Shown in pieces: positions 35,005 through 43,604 of a DNA stretch of 64,000 bases (positions are counted from its first letter, which is position 1; every line of letters begins with the position of its first letter). Origin of the DNA: Kluyvera sp046569695 (GTDB lineage: Bacteria > Pseudomonadota > Gammaproteobacteria > Enterobacterales > Enterobacteriaceae); the NCBI RefSeq assembly GCF_046569695.1, contig NZ_JBKHUI010000002.1:310001-374000 (forward strand), read 5' to 3'. The notes beneath the pieces are model-generated. The model did no database searches, was not told where the DNA came from, and saw only the letters and a list, made by a program, of their open reading frames with translations. The position numbers and the translations under genes were made by a program.

Positions 35005-35063
35005 GTCGAACCTACGACCTTCGCATTACGAATGCGCTGCTCTACCAACTGAGCTATATCGGC
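34988..35063 (-). tRNA. thrW: tRNA-Thr (CGT)
   Basis: A 76-nt cloverleaf with encoded CCA: acceptor GCCGATA, D-loop CTCAGTTGGTAGAGC, anticodon stem-loop with CGT, T-arm GTTCGACTC. As in E. coli it lies downstream of proA and serves as the integration site of P4-like elements. The gene is intact after insertion. Confidence 0.97.
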
Positions 35064-35116
35064 CCTGCAAGACGTGTTCACGAACGTGAATCACGGGACA
35101 AAAGGTTAAAACTAAC

Positions 35117-35169
35117 CGGGCGATGCGTCAATAGTCAGGTTAATCAACCGCCTATTTTTGCATCGCCCG
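35117..35169 (-). terminator. Inverted repeat after proA
   Basis: CGGGCGATGC (35117-35126) pairs with GCATCGCCCG (35160-35169) around a 33-nt loop that itself contains a GGTTGATTAACC palindrome. It lies between proA and thrW and may end the proBA transcript or be a processing structure. Confidence 0.45.
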
Positions 35170-35176
35170 CTATCAA

Positions 35177-36427
35177 TTACGCACGAATGGTATCGTCACC
35201 GAAGCCGATCCACTTGTAGGTGGTCAGTGCTTCAAGACCCATCGGGCCGCGCGCGTGCAGTTTCTGCGTGCTCACCGCCACTTCCGCGCCCAGGCCGAAC
35301 TGGCCGCCGTCGGTGAAGCGGGTGGAGGCGTTGACGTACACCGCTGAGGAGTCCACTTCGTTGATGAAGCGGTTGGCGTTGCTCAGGGTGCGGGTCAGGA
35401 TCGCATCGGAGTGCTGGGTGCCATGCTGACGGATATGCGCGATGGCGCTATCAATGTCAGCAACCAGAACCACATTCAGATCCAGCGACAGATACTCGTT
35501 ATCAAGCTCTTCAGCCTTCAGCGCAACTACCTTCGCCGGGCCTTGCAGCTTGCGCATCACAGTGTCGTCGCCGTGCAGCGTAATGCCGCTTTCGGCCATC
35601 TGCTGGCTCAGCGCAGGCAGGAAGCGGTCGGCGATGGACTGATTCACCAGCAGCGTTTCCACGCTATTACAGGCGCTCGGGCGTTGAGCTTTCGCATTGA
35701 CGATAATCTTCAGCGCCGCTTCAATCTCTGCGCTGTCATCAATATAAATATGACAAACGCCGATACCACCGGTGATAACTGGAATCGTCGACTGCTCGCG
35801 GCACAGCTTGTGCAGGCCAGCACCGCCGCGAGGGATCAGCATATCGATATACTTATCCATTCGCAGCATCTCGCTCACCAGCGCACGATCCGGGTTGTCG
35901 ATGGCCTGAACGGCCGCTTCTGGCAGACCGCACTCTTTCAGCGCGCGTTGGATAACGCCAACGGTGGCGGCGTTGGTGCGGTAGGTCTCTTTCCCACCGC
36001 GCAGAATGGCGGCGTTGCCGGTTTTCAGGCACAGCGCCGCTACGTCAACGGTGACGTTCGGGCGGGCTTCATATATCACGCCGATTACGCCCAGCGGGAC
36101 GCGGCGACGTTCGATGCGTAAGCCGCTGTCGAGCAGACCGCCGTCAATCACCTGCCCTACCGGGTCGGCCAGCACGCAGACCTGGCGGACGTCGTTCGCA
36201 ATCGCCGTCAGACGGGCTGGGGTCAGCGCCAGGCGATCGAGCATGGCTTCGCTCAGGCCGTTTTCACGCGCCTGGGCTAAATCTTCAGCGTTAGCCACAA
36301 GAATCTCTTCACTCTGAGATTCCAGATGATCGGCAATAGTTTCCAGAACCCGGTTTTTCTCACGGCAGGATAACTGCGCCAGCGTATAGGAGGCCTGCCT
36401 CGCGGCAATGCCCATTTGTTCCAGCAT
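35177..36427 (-). CDS. proA: Glutamate-5-semialdehyde dehydrogenase (gamma-glutamyl phosphate reductase)
   Basis: A 416-residue ProA. It reduces gamma-glutamyl phosphate with NADPH to glutamate semialdehyde, the second step of proline synthesis. Visible features are the NADP-binding region RRVPLGVIGVIYEARPNVT, the catalytic Cys in RPSACNSVET and the C-terminal HARGPMGLEALTTYKW. It lies 10 bp after proB in a two-gene operon. Full length. Confidence 0.97.
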   Translation of the reverse strand: MLEQMGIAARQASYTLAQLSCREKNRVLETIADHLESQSEEILVANAEDLAQARENGLSEAMLDRLALTPARLTAIANDVRQVCVLADPVGQVIDGGLLDSGLRIERRRVPLGVIGVIYEARPNVTVDVAALCLKTGNAAILRGGKETYRTNAATVGVIQRALKECGLPEAAVQAIDNPDRALVSEMLRMDKYIDMLIPRGGAGLHKLCREQSTIPVITGGIGVCHIYIDDSAEIEAALKIIVNAKAQRPSACNSVETLLVNQSIADRFLPALSQQMAESGITLHGDDTVMRKLQGPAKVVALKAEELDNEYLSLDLNVVLVADIDSAIAHIRQHGTQHSDAILTRTLSNANRFINEVDSSAVYVNASTRFTDGGQFGLGAEVAVSTQKLHARGPMGLEALTTYKWIGFGDDTIRA

Positions 36428-36437
36428 GTTGAACTCC

Positions 36438-37541
36438 TTAGCGGGTAATCATGTCGTCGCGATGCACGGCAACCGGGCCGTACTCGTAGCCGAGAATGGC
36501 GTCAATTTCCTGCGAGTGGTGCCCGGCGATAAGGCGCAGCGCATCGCTGTTGTAACGGCTTACGCCGTGGGCGATGTCGCGGCCAGCAAGGCTACGGATG
36601 CGGATCACTTCACCACGAGAGAAGTTGCCTGTCACGTTTTTAATGCCTTTTGGAAGTAATGAACTTCCACGCTCCAGAATCGCCGAGGTGGCACCTTCAT
36701 CCACAATCAGTTCACCGGCCGGCGGTGCGCCAAAGATCCAGCGCTTGCGGTTTTCCAGCGGGGTATCCTGCGCGTGGAAACGGGTGCCGACGGAGACATT
36801 CGCCATCACATCGCCAATCACGCCCGGCAGGCTACCGGCAGCAATAATAGTGTCGATACCAGCGCGGCAGGCGACGTCAGCGGCCTGCAGCTTGGTGCCC
36901 ATGCCGCCCGTGCCCAGGCCCGATACGCTATCACCAGCGACGGCGCGAAGCTCATCATCAATGCCGTAGACGTCTTTAATCAGCTCGGCGTCCGGGTTGC
37001 TACGCGGGTCGGCGGTAAACAGCCCTTGCTGATCGGTCAGCAGCAGCAGCTTATCAGCACCAGCCAGAATCGCCGCCAGCGCGGAGAGGTTGTCGTTATC
37101 GCCAACCTTAATCTCTGCAGTCGCCACCGCATCGTTTTCGTTAATCACCGGAACGATGTTGTTATCAAGCAGCGCGCGCATGGTATCGCGGGCGTTGAGG
37201 AAGCGTTCACGGTCTTCCATATCGGCGCGGGTTAACAGCATCTGGCCGACGTGAATACCATAAATGGAGAAGAGCTGTTCCCAGAGCTGAATTAAGCGGC
37301 TCTGGCCAACGGCAGCCAGCAGTTGCTTGGAAGCAATAGTCGCGGGCAGTTCAGGGTAACCCAGATGCTCACGCCCGGCGGCAATTGCTCCTGACGTTAC
37401 GATGACAATTCGATGCCCAGCTGCATGGAGCTGAGCGCACTGGCGAACCAGTTCGACAATATGCGCGCGATTCAGGCGGCGCGATCCGCCCGTTAAAACA
37501 CTGGTGCCCAGTTTGACCACCAGCGTCTGACTATCACTCAT
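36438..37541 (-). CDS. proB: Glutamate 5-kinase
   Basis: A 367-residue ProB: an amino acid kinase domain (VVKLGTSVLTGGS, VTSGAIAAGREHLGYP, INENDAVATAE) and a C-terminal PUA domain (about 275-355). It phosphorylates glutamate, the first and proline-inhibited step of proline synthesis. It is divergent from phoE, as in E. coli. Confidence 0.97.
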   Translation of the reverse strand: MSDSQTLVVKLGTSVLTGGSRRLNRAHIVELVRQCAQLHAAGHRIVIVTSGAIAAGREHLGYPELPATIASKQLLAAVGQSRLIQLWEQLFSIYGIHVGQMLLTRADMEDRERFLNARDTMRALLDNNIVPVINENDAVATAEIKVGDNDNLSALAAILAGADKLLLLTDQQGLFTADPRSNPDAELIKDVYGIDDELRAVAGDSVSGLGTGGMGTKLQAADVACRAGIDTIIAAGSLPGVIGDVMANVSVGTRFHAQDTPLENRKRWIFGAPPAGELIVDEGATSAILERGSSLLPKGIKNVTGNFSRGEVIRIRSLAGRDIAHGVSRYNSDALRLIAGHHSQEIDAILGYEYGPVAVHRDDMITR

Positions 37542-37674
37542 GATTCTCTGCCGTTAAAAATATGAAATATCAATACCAGACCAACGTTGTAGCAGGTGTC
37601 AGGCCGCTTGCCAACAGGCAGCGCAGAAAGCGAGGGGTTTTGTTGCGCGGGATCAGGCAGCCTAGTGGAGAATA

Positions 37675-37692
37675 TTGACATTTTTATGACAG
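37675..37692 (-). promoter_or_regulatory. Pho-box-like sequence upstream of phoE, inverted orientation
   Basis: On the minus strand, CTGTCAT-AAAA-ATGTCAA matches the PhoB half-site pattern with 11-bp period. A second, weaker match on the plus strand lies at about 37730-37747 (TTGTCATAAAT onward). Both lie in the phoE/proB divergent region. Confidence 0.55.
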
Positions 37693-37828
37693 AAAAACTT
37701 AATCATACTTTTTTATATTTAATCTGACATTGTCATAAATTTTTAATACGGGAAGGATAAAAACGTTCCTGTTTTTTCACAGTGGTCTTTCACAGCAAAT
37801 TTTAAAGCTAAAAAATCGGGATTGAGAA

Positions 37829-38917
37829 ATGCAAAAAACAACTCTGGCATTAACGATGATGGGTATTATTGCTTCTTCTTCAGCTATGGCAGCAGAAGTT
37901 TATAACAAGGATAGTAATAAACTTGATGTTTACGGCAAAGTAAGAGCAATGCACTACATGAGCGATGATTCCAGCTCCGATGGCGATAAAACATACGTTC
38001 GTTTCGGCATTAAAGGCGAAACCAAAATTAACGACCAGCTGACCGGTTATGGTCGCTGGGAATCTGAGTTTGCTGGTAATAAAGAAGAAAGCAGCAGCTC
38101 CTCTACACAGAAAACTCGTCTGGCATTTGCCGGTCTGAAATTAAAAGACTTCGGTTCTTTCGACTACGGTCGTAACCTGGGCGCCCTGTACGACGTTGAA
38201 GCCTGGACCGATATGTTCCCGGAATTCGGCGGTGACTCCACCGGCAAAACCGACAACTTCATGACCAAGCGCTCCAGCGGCCTGGCCACCTACCGCAACA
38301 CCGACTTCTTTGGCGTGGTCGATGGTCTCGACTTAACCCTGCAGTATCAGGGTAAAAATGACCGCGCCTACGATACCGCGAACGGTGACGGCTTCGGTAC
38401 CTCTGTTGCCTATGACTTCGGCGGCAGCGATTTCGCTATCAGCGCAGCGTACACCAACTCTGACCGTACCAACGTTCAGCAGGCAAAATCTCTGGCTAAC
38501 GGCGGTAAAAACGCAGAGTCCTGGGGCACTGGCCTGAAATACGATGCCAACAACATTTACCTGGCAATGGTTTATACCGAAACCCGTAATATGACCCCTA
38601 TTAAAGGTCTGGTTGCGGCGGATCAGGGCTTTGCTAATAAAGCACAGAACTTCGAAGCGGTAGCACAATACCAGTTCGATTTCGGTCTGCGTCCATCTCT
38701 GGGCTACGTGCAGATGAAAGGTAAAAACCTGGAAAACGGTATCGGCGATCAGGACCTGATGAAATATGTTGATGTGGGCGCGACCTACTATTTCAACAAA
38801 AACATGTCCACCTTTGTTGATTATAAAATCAACCTGGTTGATGAAACTGCGGTCACTAAACGCCTGGCTATTATGACTGATAACGTCGTAGCCGTTGGTA
38901 TGACCTACCAGTTCTAA
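37829..38917 (+). CDS. phoE: Phosphate-starvation outer-membrane porin PhoE
   Basis: A 362-residue general porin with a 21-residue signal peptide (ending SSAMA) and mature start AEVYNKDSNKLDVYGKV. The 16-strand trimeric porin motifs include LTGYGRWESEFAGN, LGSFDYGRN-type text and the constriction-loop MFPEFGGD, ending in VGMTYQF. Synteny (crl on one side, proBA on the other) identifies it as phoE rather than ompC or ompF. It favours anions and is induced by PhoB under phosphate limitation. Confidence 0.95.
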   Translation: MQKTTLALTMMGIIASSSAMAAEVYNKDSNKLDVYGKVRAMHYMSDDSSSDGDKTYVRFGIKGETKINDQLTGYGRWESEFAGNKEESSSSSTQKTRLAFAGLKLKDFGSFDYGRNLGALYDVEAWTDMFPEFGGDSTGKTDNFMTKRSSGLATYRNTDFFGVVDGLDLTLQYQGKNDRAYDTANGDGFGTSVAYDFGGSDFAISAAYTNSDRTNVQQAKSLANGGKNAESWGTGLKYDANNIYLAMVYTETRNMTPIKGLVAADQGFANKAQNFEAVAQYQFDFGLRPSLGYVQMKGKNLENGIGDQDLMKYVDVGATYYFNKNMSTFVDYKINLVDETAVTKRLAIMTDNVVAVGMTYQF

Positions 38918-38927
38918 GGCAGAAAAT

Positions 38928-38953
38928 AATAACGCCAGACAACTGGCGTTATT
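38928..38953. terminator. phoE terminator hairpin
   Basis: AATAACGCCAG (38928-38938) and its perfect complement (38943-38953) surround a 4-nt loop, 10 bp after phoE. Confidence 0.8.
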
Positions 38954-38961
38954 TGCTTATT

Positions 38962-39000
38962 AATATAAAAGGCCAGCAAAGTTTGCTGGCCTTTTATATT
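38962..39000. terminator. Second hairpin after phoE
   Basis: A 19-bp perfect stem (38962-38980 and 38982-39000) with A- and T-rich flanks, likely bidirectional between phoE and crl. Confidence 0.75.
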
Positions 39001-39006
39001 TGACGT

Positions 39007-39080
39007 TGCCGGATGGCGGCTTTGCCTTATCCGGCCTACAGAACGAGCGGTAGGCCGGATAAGCGTAGCGCCATCAGGCA
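39007..39080. repeat. REP/BIME pair between phoE and crl
   Basis: Two inverted REP units, tgccggatggcggctttgcc onward (39007-39039) and gtaggccggataagcgtagc onward (39050-39080), form a typical BIME in the 3' intergenic space. Confidence 0.85.
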
Positions 39081-39084
39081 TGCA

Positions 39085-39486
39085 CTACGCGGTACGCTTC
39101 ACCGCTTCATTGGCAAACCCATCGGCGGGTTCCAGCGCCAAATCCAGCGTCGCCAGCAGATCTTTTGCCCGCTCATGGAAGCCGCGCAGCGTTTGCTGCA
39201 GACGTTCAACGACCTCAGGGTCTTTGATCGCGACGGCCTGCCAATGGCCCTCTTTATCGAACAGGCCGAACTGGTAGCTGTAGGTAAAGCGGCGTTCTTC
39301 CGCTTCCATCTCCATCCACCAACCCCAGAATTCACGCTTCTCCGGCGCAGGCTTCACGTTTACACATACCGCCAGACAGTCGAAAAAAAAGCGGTTATCT
39401 TCGCACTGTTCTTCGCGGATATAGGGGCCAAGCGCAGTGAATTTCTTGATCAATCTACTCTTCGGGTGTCCACTCGGTAACGTCAT
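39085..39486 (-). CDS. crl: Sigma factor-binding protein Crl
   Basis: A 133-residue Crl, the same length as in E. coli, starting MTLPSGHPKSRLIKKFTALG and with the conserved REFWGWWMEME and FTYSYQFGLFDK. Crl binds RpoS and helps it assemble with core RNA polymerase in stationary phase. Own transcription unit. Confidence 0.97.
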   Translation of the reverse strand: MTLPSGHPKSRLIKKFTALGPYIREEQCEDNRFFFDCLAVCVNVKPAPEKREFWGWWMEMEAEERRFTYSYQFGLFDKEGHWQAVAIKDPEVVERLQQTLRGFHERAKDLLATLDLALEPADGFANEAVKRTA

Positions 39487-39543
39487 TGCGATCTCCTTTA
39501 GTGATGCAACTGTTTTACCAAATCAATAGAATTTAGCAATATA

Positions 39544-40788
39544 TTAACAAAATCTATTATTGATCCACCCGGCAATTTCTTTCAGCGCACGATCGAAATT
39601 ACGGTACACCGGGTTAAACGGGATCGGCATCAGTTTGCCCTGCGCAGATGACGAAACAATTAACCGCGACTCCTCTTCCGGGCTGAACGGATCGTTATCC
39701 CAGTAGCCCGATAACATCGGCGTTGGGCAGCGTCGGCCCAGCAGCCCCTGCGTCTTCAGCGAGTAGCGATTAAGCTCAACGCGCAACGCTTCGTCCGAGG
39801 CATCGTGCATGCCCAGGCGTGAAGCCAGCACGTCAAGATACATCTCCGGCACGCGACCCTGATGCAGCGGGTCGTTGAGCAGGCCGTGTACCACCGGGCC
39901 AAGGCAGGCAACGGCTTTCAGCCGCGGCGCTTCCAGGTAGGCCAGGCGCACGGCGATGTTCGCGCCGAAGCGGAAGCCAAACGCTGCCACACGGGTATGG
40001 TCAACCCACGGAATATCCGGCAGCGCGCGCAGCGCGTGCTGGTGCAGCATACTGGAGTCCTGGGTCAGCTTCCATTTAGAGGAGAAGCCAATCGACGGCA
40101 TATCCAGCGTCAGCATCGCAATGCCGAGCGGCGCGAAGTAGTGCTCATAAAGGCTGTAGTAATCGGTTTGCAGGCCATCCAGCCCGCCGCACATCAGCAC
40201 CGTTGGGAACGGGCCGTTGCCTTTCGGCATATGCAGGAACCCGGTTACCGGCGAACCGCCGGGAATGGCAAACTCCAGCTCGCGTATTTCGCCAGGCAAG
40301 CGCTGCGCCGCCTCTTCATAGGCACGGTTTGCCAGCGCCTGCGCCTGTTCGGCGAGATCGTCACCCTTCAGGTGCGGATAGGCGGCAATGCTGTAAAGGT
40401 TTGAGGCGTGCAGCCAGTGGCGGCCGCTGAGGGCTTCGTCCTGCTCCTGGGAGGCCTTCTGCTGCCAGAGCATGGCCTGAGAAGACCACTCGTAAATCCA
40501 GTTACCGCCGCGATAACCCACCACGGTGTCATACAGCTCTTCGTCGGTGCGTTCGGCTTTACTCATCACGATACGCGCCTGCACGTCGAGAATTTCCTGC
40601 GGAGTTACACCGCGCCAGATCCACATCAGGCGGTTAATCATGCGGTACCAGTGCGGTACGTTATTGCCGCTGAGCGCCGATTGCATATGGGAGGTACTAC
40701 CATTGTTGAACCGGCGTACCAGCGTTGACGTTTCAGGGTGTTTAAAGCGCGGCTTGAATAGCGTTTCGCTGAGATTAGCTTCTGGCAT
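39544..40788 (-). CDS. frsA: Alpha/beta-hydrolase FrsA
   Basis: A 414-residue FrsA (YafA) with the hydrolase domain in the C-terminal half: VLMCGGLDGLQTDYYSLYE, the nucleophile-elbow region AAFGFRFGANIAVRLAYLE and CPTPMLSGYWDNDPFS. In E. coli it interacts with EIIA-Glc and affects fermentation. The start at 40788 has GGAGG upstream; 21 further in-frame codons upstream lack a site and are not in E. coli FrsA. Confidence 0.95.
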   Translation of the reverse strand: MPEANLSETLFKPRFKHPETSTLVRRFNNGSTSHMQSALSGNNVPHWYRMINRLMWIWRGVTPQEILDVQARIVMSKAERTDEELYDTVVGYRGGNWIYEWSSQAMLWQQKASQEQDEALSGRHWLHASNLYSIAAYPHLKGDDLAEQAQALANRAYEEAAQRLPGEIRELEFAIPGGSPVTGFLHMPKGNGPFPTVLMCGGLDGLQTDYYSLYEHYFAPLGIAMLTLDMPSIGFSSKWKLTQDSSMLHQHALRALPDIPWVDHTRVAAFGFRFGANIAVRLAYLEAPRLKAVACLGPVVHGLLNDPLHQGRVPEMYLDVLASRLGMHDASDEALRVELNRYSLKTQGLLGRRCPTPMLSGYWDNDPFSPEEESRLIVSSSAQGKLMPIPFNPVYRNFDRALKEIAGWINNRFC

Positions 40789-40840
40789 CACAAAACCTCC
40801 ATAGATACTTTCCTGGATGTATTGTAACGCGTGGGGCGTT

Positions 40841-40873
40841 AAAAAAAACAACGCCCGGCATAACCGGGCGTTG
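40841..40873 (-). terminator. gpt terminator
   Basis: CAACGCCCGG (40849-40858) and CCGGGCGTTG (40864-40873) form a 10-bp stem, followed on the minus strand by eight T. Confidence 0.9.
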
Positions 40874-40894
40874 GAAGCGCATTAATTGACTGAA

Positions 40895-41353
40895 TTAACG
40901 GCCAGAGATTGGCGGTACGAATACCACGCCCATGTCCCAAGGCTGTTCGATCCAGGTATCTTGCGGGATATCAACAACATAATCGTCAACCAGCGGGCGA
41001 CCTGCTGGTTTAGCGAAGATGGTAACGAAGTGAGCTTTCGGGTACATATCGCGAATCGCCACCGCGGTGCCGCCGGTGTCTACCAGATCGTCAATAACAA
41101 TAAAGCCTTCGCCATCGCCTTCAGCGCGTTTCAGAACTTTCAGTTCACGCTGGTTGTCGTGGTCATAGCTGGAGATGCATACGGTGTCGACGTGACGAAT
41201 GCCCAGTTCACGTGCCAGCAGTGCGCCTGGAACCAGGCCACCGCGGCTAACGGCGATAATGCCTTTCCACTGTTCAGAAGGCATCAGGCGTGCAGCCAGT
41301 TTGCGTGCGTGAATCTGCAACATGTCCCAGGTGACGACGTATTTTTCGCTCAT
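40895..41353 (-). CDS. gpt: Xanthine-guanine phosphoribosyltransferase
   Basis: A 152-residue full-length Gpt with the PRPP-binding signature VIDDLVDTGGTA. It salvages guanine and xanthine to GMP and XMP at the inner face of the membrane. It is divergent from pepD, as in E. coli. Confidence 0.97.
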   Translation of the reverse strand: MSEKYVVTWDMLQIHARKLAARLMPSEQWKGIIAVSRGGLVPGALLARELGIRHVDTVCISSYDHDNQRELKVLKRAEGDGEGFIVIDDLVDTGGTAVAIRDMYPKAHFVTIFAKPAGRPLVDDYVVDIPQDTWIEQPWDMGVVFVPPISGR

Positions 41354-41610
41354 GTGAAGTTGTCCCAGCCTATGTTATACGGCTTAAAAAATGTTCAAGG
41401 GGGAAATGGGTTGCGCGAGATTATAGAGATCTGACGCACTAAAAACCAGTGTTAAGCGGAATCCCACGCGCTTTTTACGTGGTTTGTTCTACCGGAAGAG
41501 GCAGAAAGTGGTATTCTCAACGCCATCGCGCAAGCCATGCTTGTGGTGTATGTATGTGCTAACCCTTTACCTGCAAGCGACTTTTGCAGAACGCCGTAAG
41601 GAGACTCATC

Positions 41611-43068
41611 GTGTCTGAACTGTCTCAATTATCCCCGCAGCCGCTGTGGGATATTTTTGCCAAAATCTGTTCTATTCCGCACCCTTCTCATCATGAAGAG
41701 CAGCTCGCCGCGCATATCGTTGGCTGGGCGAAAGAAAAAGGGCTGCACGCCGAGCGTGACCAGGTTGGCAACATTCTGATTCGCAAAGCCGCGACCCCGG
41801 GTATGGAAAACCGTAAACCGGTTGTACTGCAGGCTCACCTCGATATGGTGCCGCAGAAAAACAATGATACCGTTCATGACTTTGCCAAAGATCCTATTCA
41901 GCCGTACATCGACGGTGAGTGGGTAAAAGCACGCGGTACCACCCTGGGTGCCGATAACGGTATCGGTATGGCTTCCGCGCTGGCGGTGCTGTCCGATGAG
42001 TCCGTTGAGCACGGTCCGCTGGAAGTGCTGCTGACCATGACCGAAGAGACCGGTATGGACGGCGCGTTCGGTCTGCAACCAAACTGGCTGCAGGGCGACA
42101 TCCTGATCAACACCGACTCTGAAGAAGAGGGTGAAATCTACATGGGTTGTGCCGGTGGTATCGACTTCACCAGCAACCTGCCGCTGACTCGCGAGGCGAT
42201 TCCTGCGGGCTTCCAGGGCTTTAAGTTGACGCTGAAAGGCCTGAAAGGCGGCCATTCCGGCGGTGATATTCACCTCGGCCTCGGTAACGCCAACAAACTG
42301 CTGGCCCGTTTCCTGGTGGCTCACGCGAGCGAGCTGGATCTGCGTCTGGTCGACTTCACCGGCGGTACCCTGCGTAACGCGATTCCACGTGAAGCCTCTG
42401 CGGCGCTGGCGATCCCGGCTGATAAAGCTGATGCGCTGAAAGCCCTGGTAGAAACCTACCTGCACATTCTGCAAAACGAACTGTCGGCGAAAGAGAAAAA
42501 CCTGACGCTGGTTCTGGAAACCCAGACCGTTGACGGTAAAGCGCTGACTGCCGTCTCTCGCGATGCGTTTATTCAGCTGCTGAATGCGACCCCGAACGGC
42601 GTGATTCGTAACTCCGACGTAGCGAAAGGCGTGGTGGAAACCTCTCTGAACGTGGGCGTGGTGTCCATGACTGAAGATACCGCCACCATTCACTGCCTGA
42701 TTCGTTCCCTGCTCGACAGCGGTAAAGATTACGTGGTGAGCATGCTGGAATCTCTGGGCGCGCTGGCGGGTGCACAAACCCAGCCGAAAGGCGGCTACCC
42801 AGGCTGGCAGCCGGACGCTAACTCTCCGGTTATGCACCTGGTGCGTGAAACCTATCAGCGTCTGTTCAACAAGGTTCCGAACATTCAGATTATCCACGCC
42901 GGTCTGGAATGTGGTCTGTTCAAGAAGCCGTATCCAGACATGGATATGGTCTCCATTGGGCCAACCATCACCGGGCCGCACTCTCCGGATGAGCAGGTTC
43001 ATATCGAAAGCGTTGGCCAGTACTGGCAGCTGCTGACGGAACTGCTGAAAGCAATTCCGGCGAAGTAA
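41611..43068 (+). CDS. pepD: Cytosol non-specific dipeptidase (aminoacyl-histidine dipeptidase)
   Basis: A 485-residue M20C metallopeptidase. Zinc-ligand motifs are VLQAHLDMVPQ, GADNGIG and TEETGMDG, and the family text CAGGIDF is present. The GTG at 41611 follows AAGGAG and gives the E. coli N-terminus (SELSQLSPQPLWDIF); an in-frame start 9 codons upstream is unlikely. It hydrolyses carnosine and other unblocked dipeptides. Confidence 0.96.
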   Translation: MSELSQLSPQPLWDIFAKICSIPHPSHHEEQLAAHIVGWAKEKGLHAERDQVGNILIRKAATPGMENRKPVVLQAHLDMVPQKNNDTVHDFAKDPIQPYIDGEWVKARGTTLGADNGIGMASALAVLSDESVEHGPLEVLLTMTEETGMDGAFGLQPNWLQGDILINTDSEEEGEIYMGCAGGIDFTSNLPLTREAIPAGFQGFKLTLKGLKGGHSGGDIHLGLGNANKLLARFLVAHASELDLRLVDFTGGTLRNAIPREASAALAIPADKADALKALVETYLHILQNELSAKEKNLTLVLETQTVDGKALTAVSRDAFIQLLNATPNGVIRNSDVAKGVVETSLNVGVVSMTEDTATIHCLIRSLLDSGKDYVVSMLESLGALAGAQTQPKGGYPGWQPDANSPVMHLVRETYQRLFNKVPNIQIIHAGLECGLFKKPYPDMDMVSIGPTITGPHSPDEQVHIESVGQYWQLLTELLKAIPAK

Positions 43069-43081
43069 GTTTTGAGCCGTT

Positions 43082-43147
43082 CCCGGCGGCGCTTCGCCTG
43101 GCCGGGCTACATTCGACGTAGCCCGGCCGAGTGCAACGACGCCGGGC
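43082..43147. repeat. REP/BIME-like inverted pair between pepD and yafP
   Basis: Units at 43082-43110 (cccggcggcgcttcgcctgg onward) and 43117-43147 (cgtagcccggccgagtgcaa onward) are inverted around 6 bp. It is a GC-rich REP variant, unlike the E. coli-type unit at 39007. Confidence 0.75.
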
Positions 43148-43158
43148 ATATCACCGCC

Positions 43159-43602
43159 CTACCTGACCTTCTCCATTTGATAGTTCACAAAGCGCTCCCC
43201 GCGCGCTTCCACCTCTTGTTCCGCTACCACCACAAACCCCTGCCGTTCAAAACACGTTCGGGCCGTGATGCTCGCCTCTACCATTAGCGTTCCCGTCGGT
43301 ATTCTGGCGAACAGCGCTTTCAACAATGCGCTGGCGATACCCCGTCGCGAATACGCCGGGTCAACAAACAGCAGGTCAATATAAAGCTCAATGGCGGTGA
43401 CAAAGCCTACCGGCACGTCATCAATCGTCGCCACCAGTACCAAAGCGTCGGCCATTTTTTGCCGCCAGCGGGCTTCATCTACCTGCGCCCAGGCGTTTAT
43501 CTGGGCAGTTGAGTAGTGCTGGCTGGCGGTTTCCCGTACCGCACGCTGAAAAATCTGGCACAGCGCGGAAAAATCACCGTCACGGTATTCACGAATCAGC
43601 AT
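43159..43602 (-). CDS. yafP: GNAT-family N-acetyltransferase YafP
   Basis: A 147-residue GNAT protein. The acetyl-CoA loop is in DPAYSRRGIASALL, with a typical N-terminus (MLIREYRDGDF) and the C-terminal ARTCFERQGFVVV. In E. coli yafP belongs to the SOS-induced dinB operon with yafN-yafO. Here the toxin-antitoxin genes are absent and yafP follows dinB directly (2 bp gap). The substrate is unknown. Confidence 0.92.
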   Translation of the reverse strand: MLIREYRDGDFSALCQIFQRAVRETASQHYSTAQINAWAQVDEARWRQKMADALVLVATIDDVPVGFVTAIELYIDLLFVDPAYSRRGIASALLKALFARIPTGTLMVEASITARTCFERQGFVVVAEQEVEARGERFVNYQMEKVR

Positions 43603-43604
43603 GG

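Noticed and set aside
41629..43149. 506-codon open frame on the strand opposite pepD
   Set aside because: It is a mirror of the well-conserved pepD gene in GC-rich DNA; its product is Gln/Arg/Val-rich without any domain.
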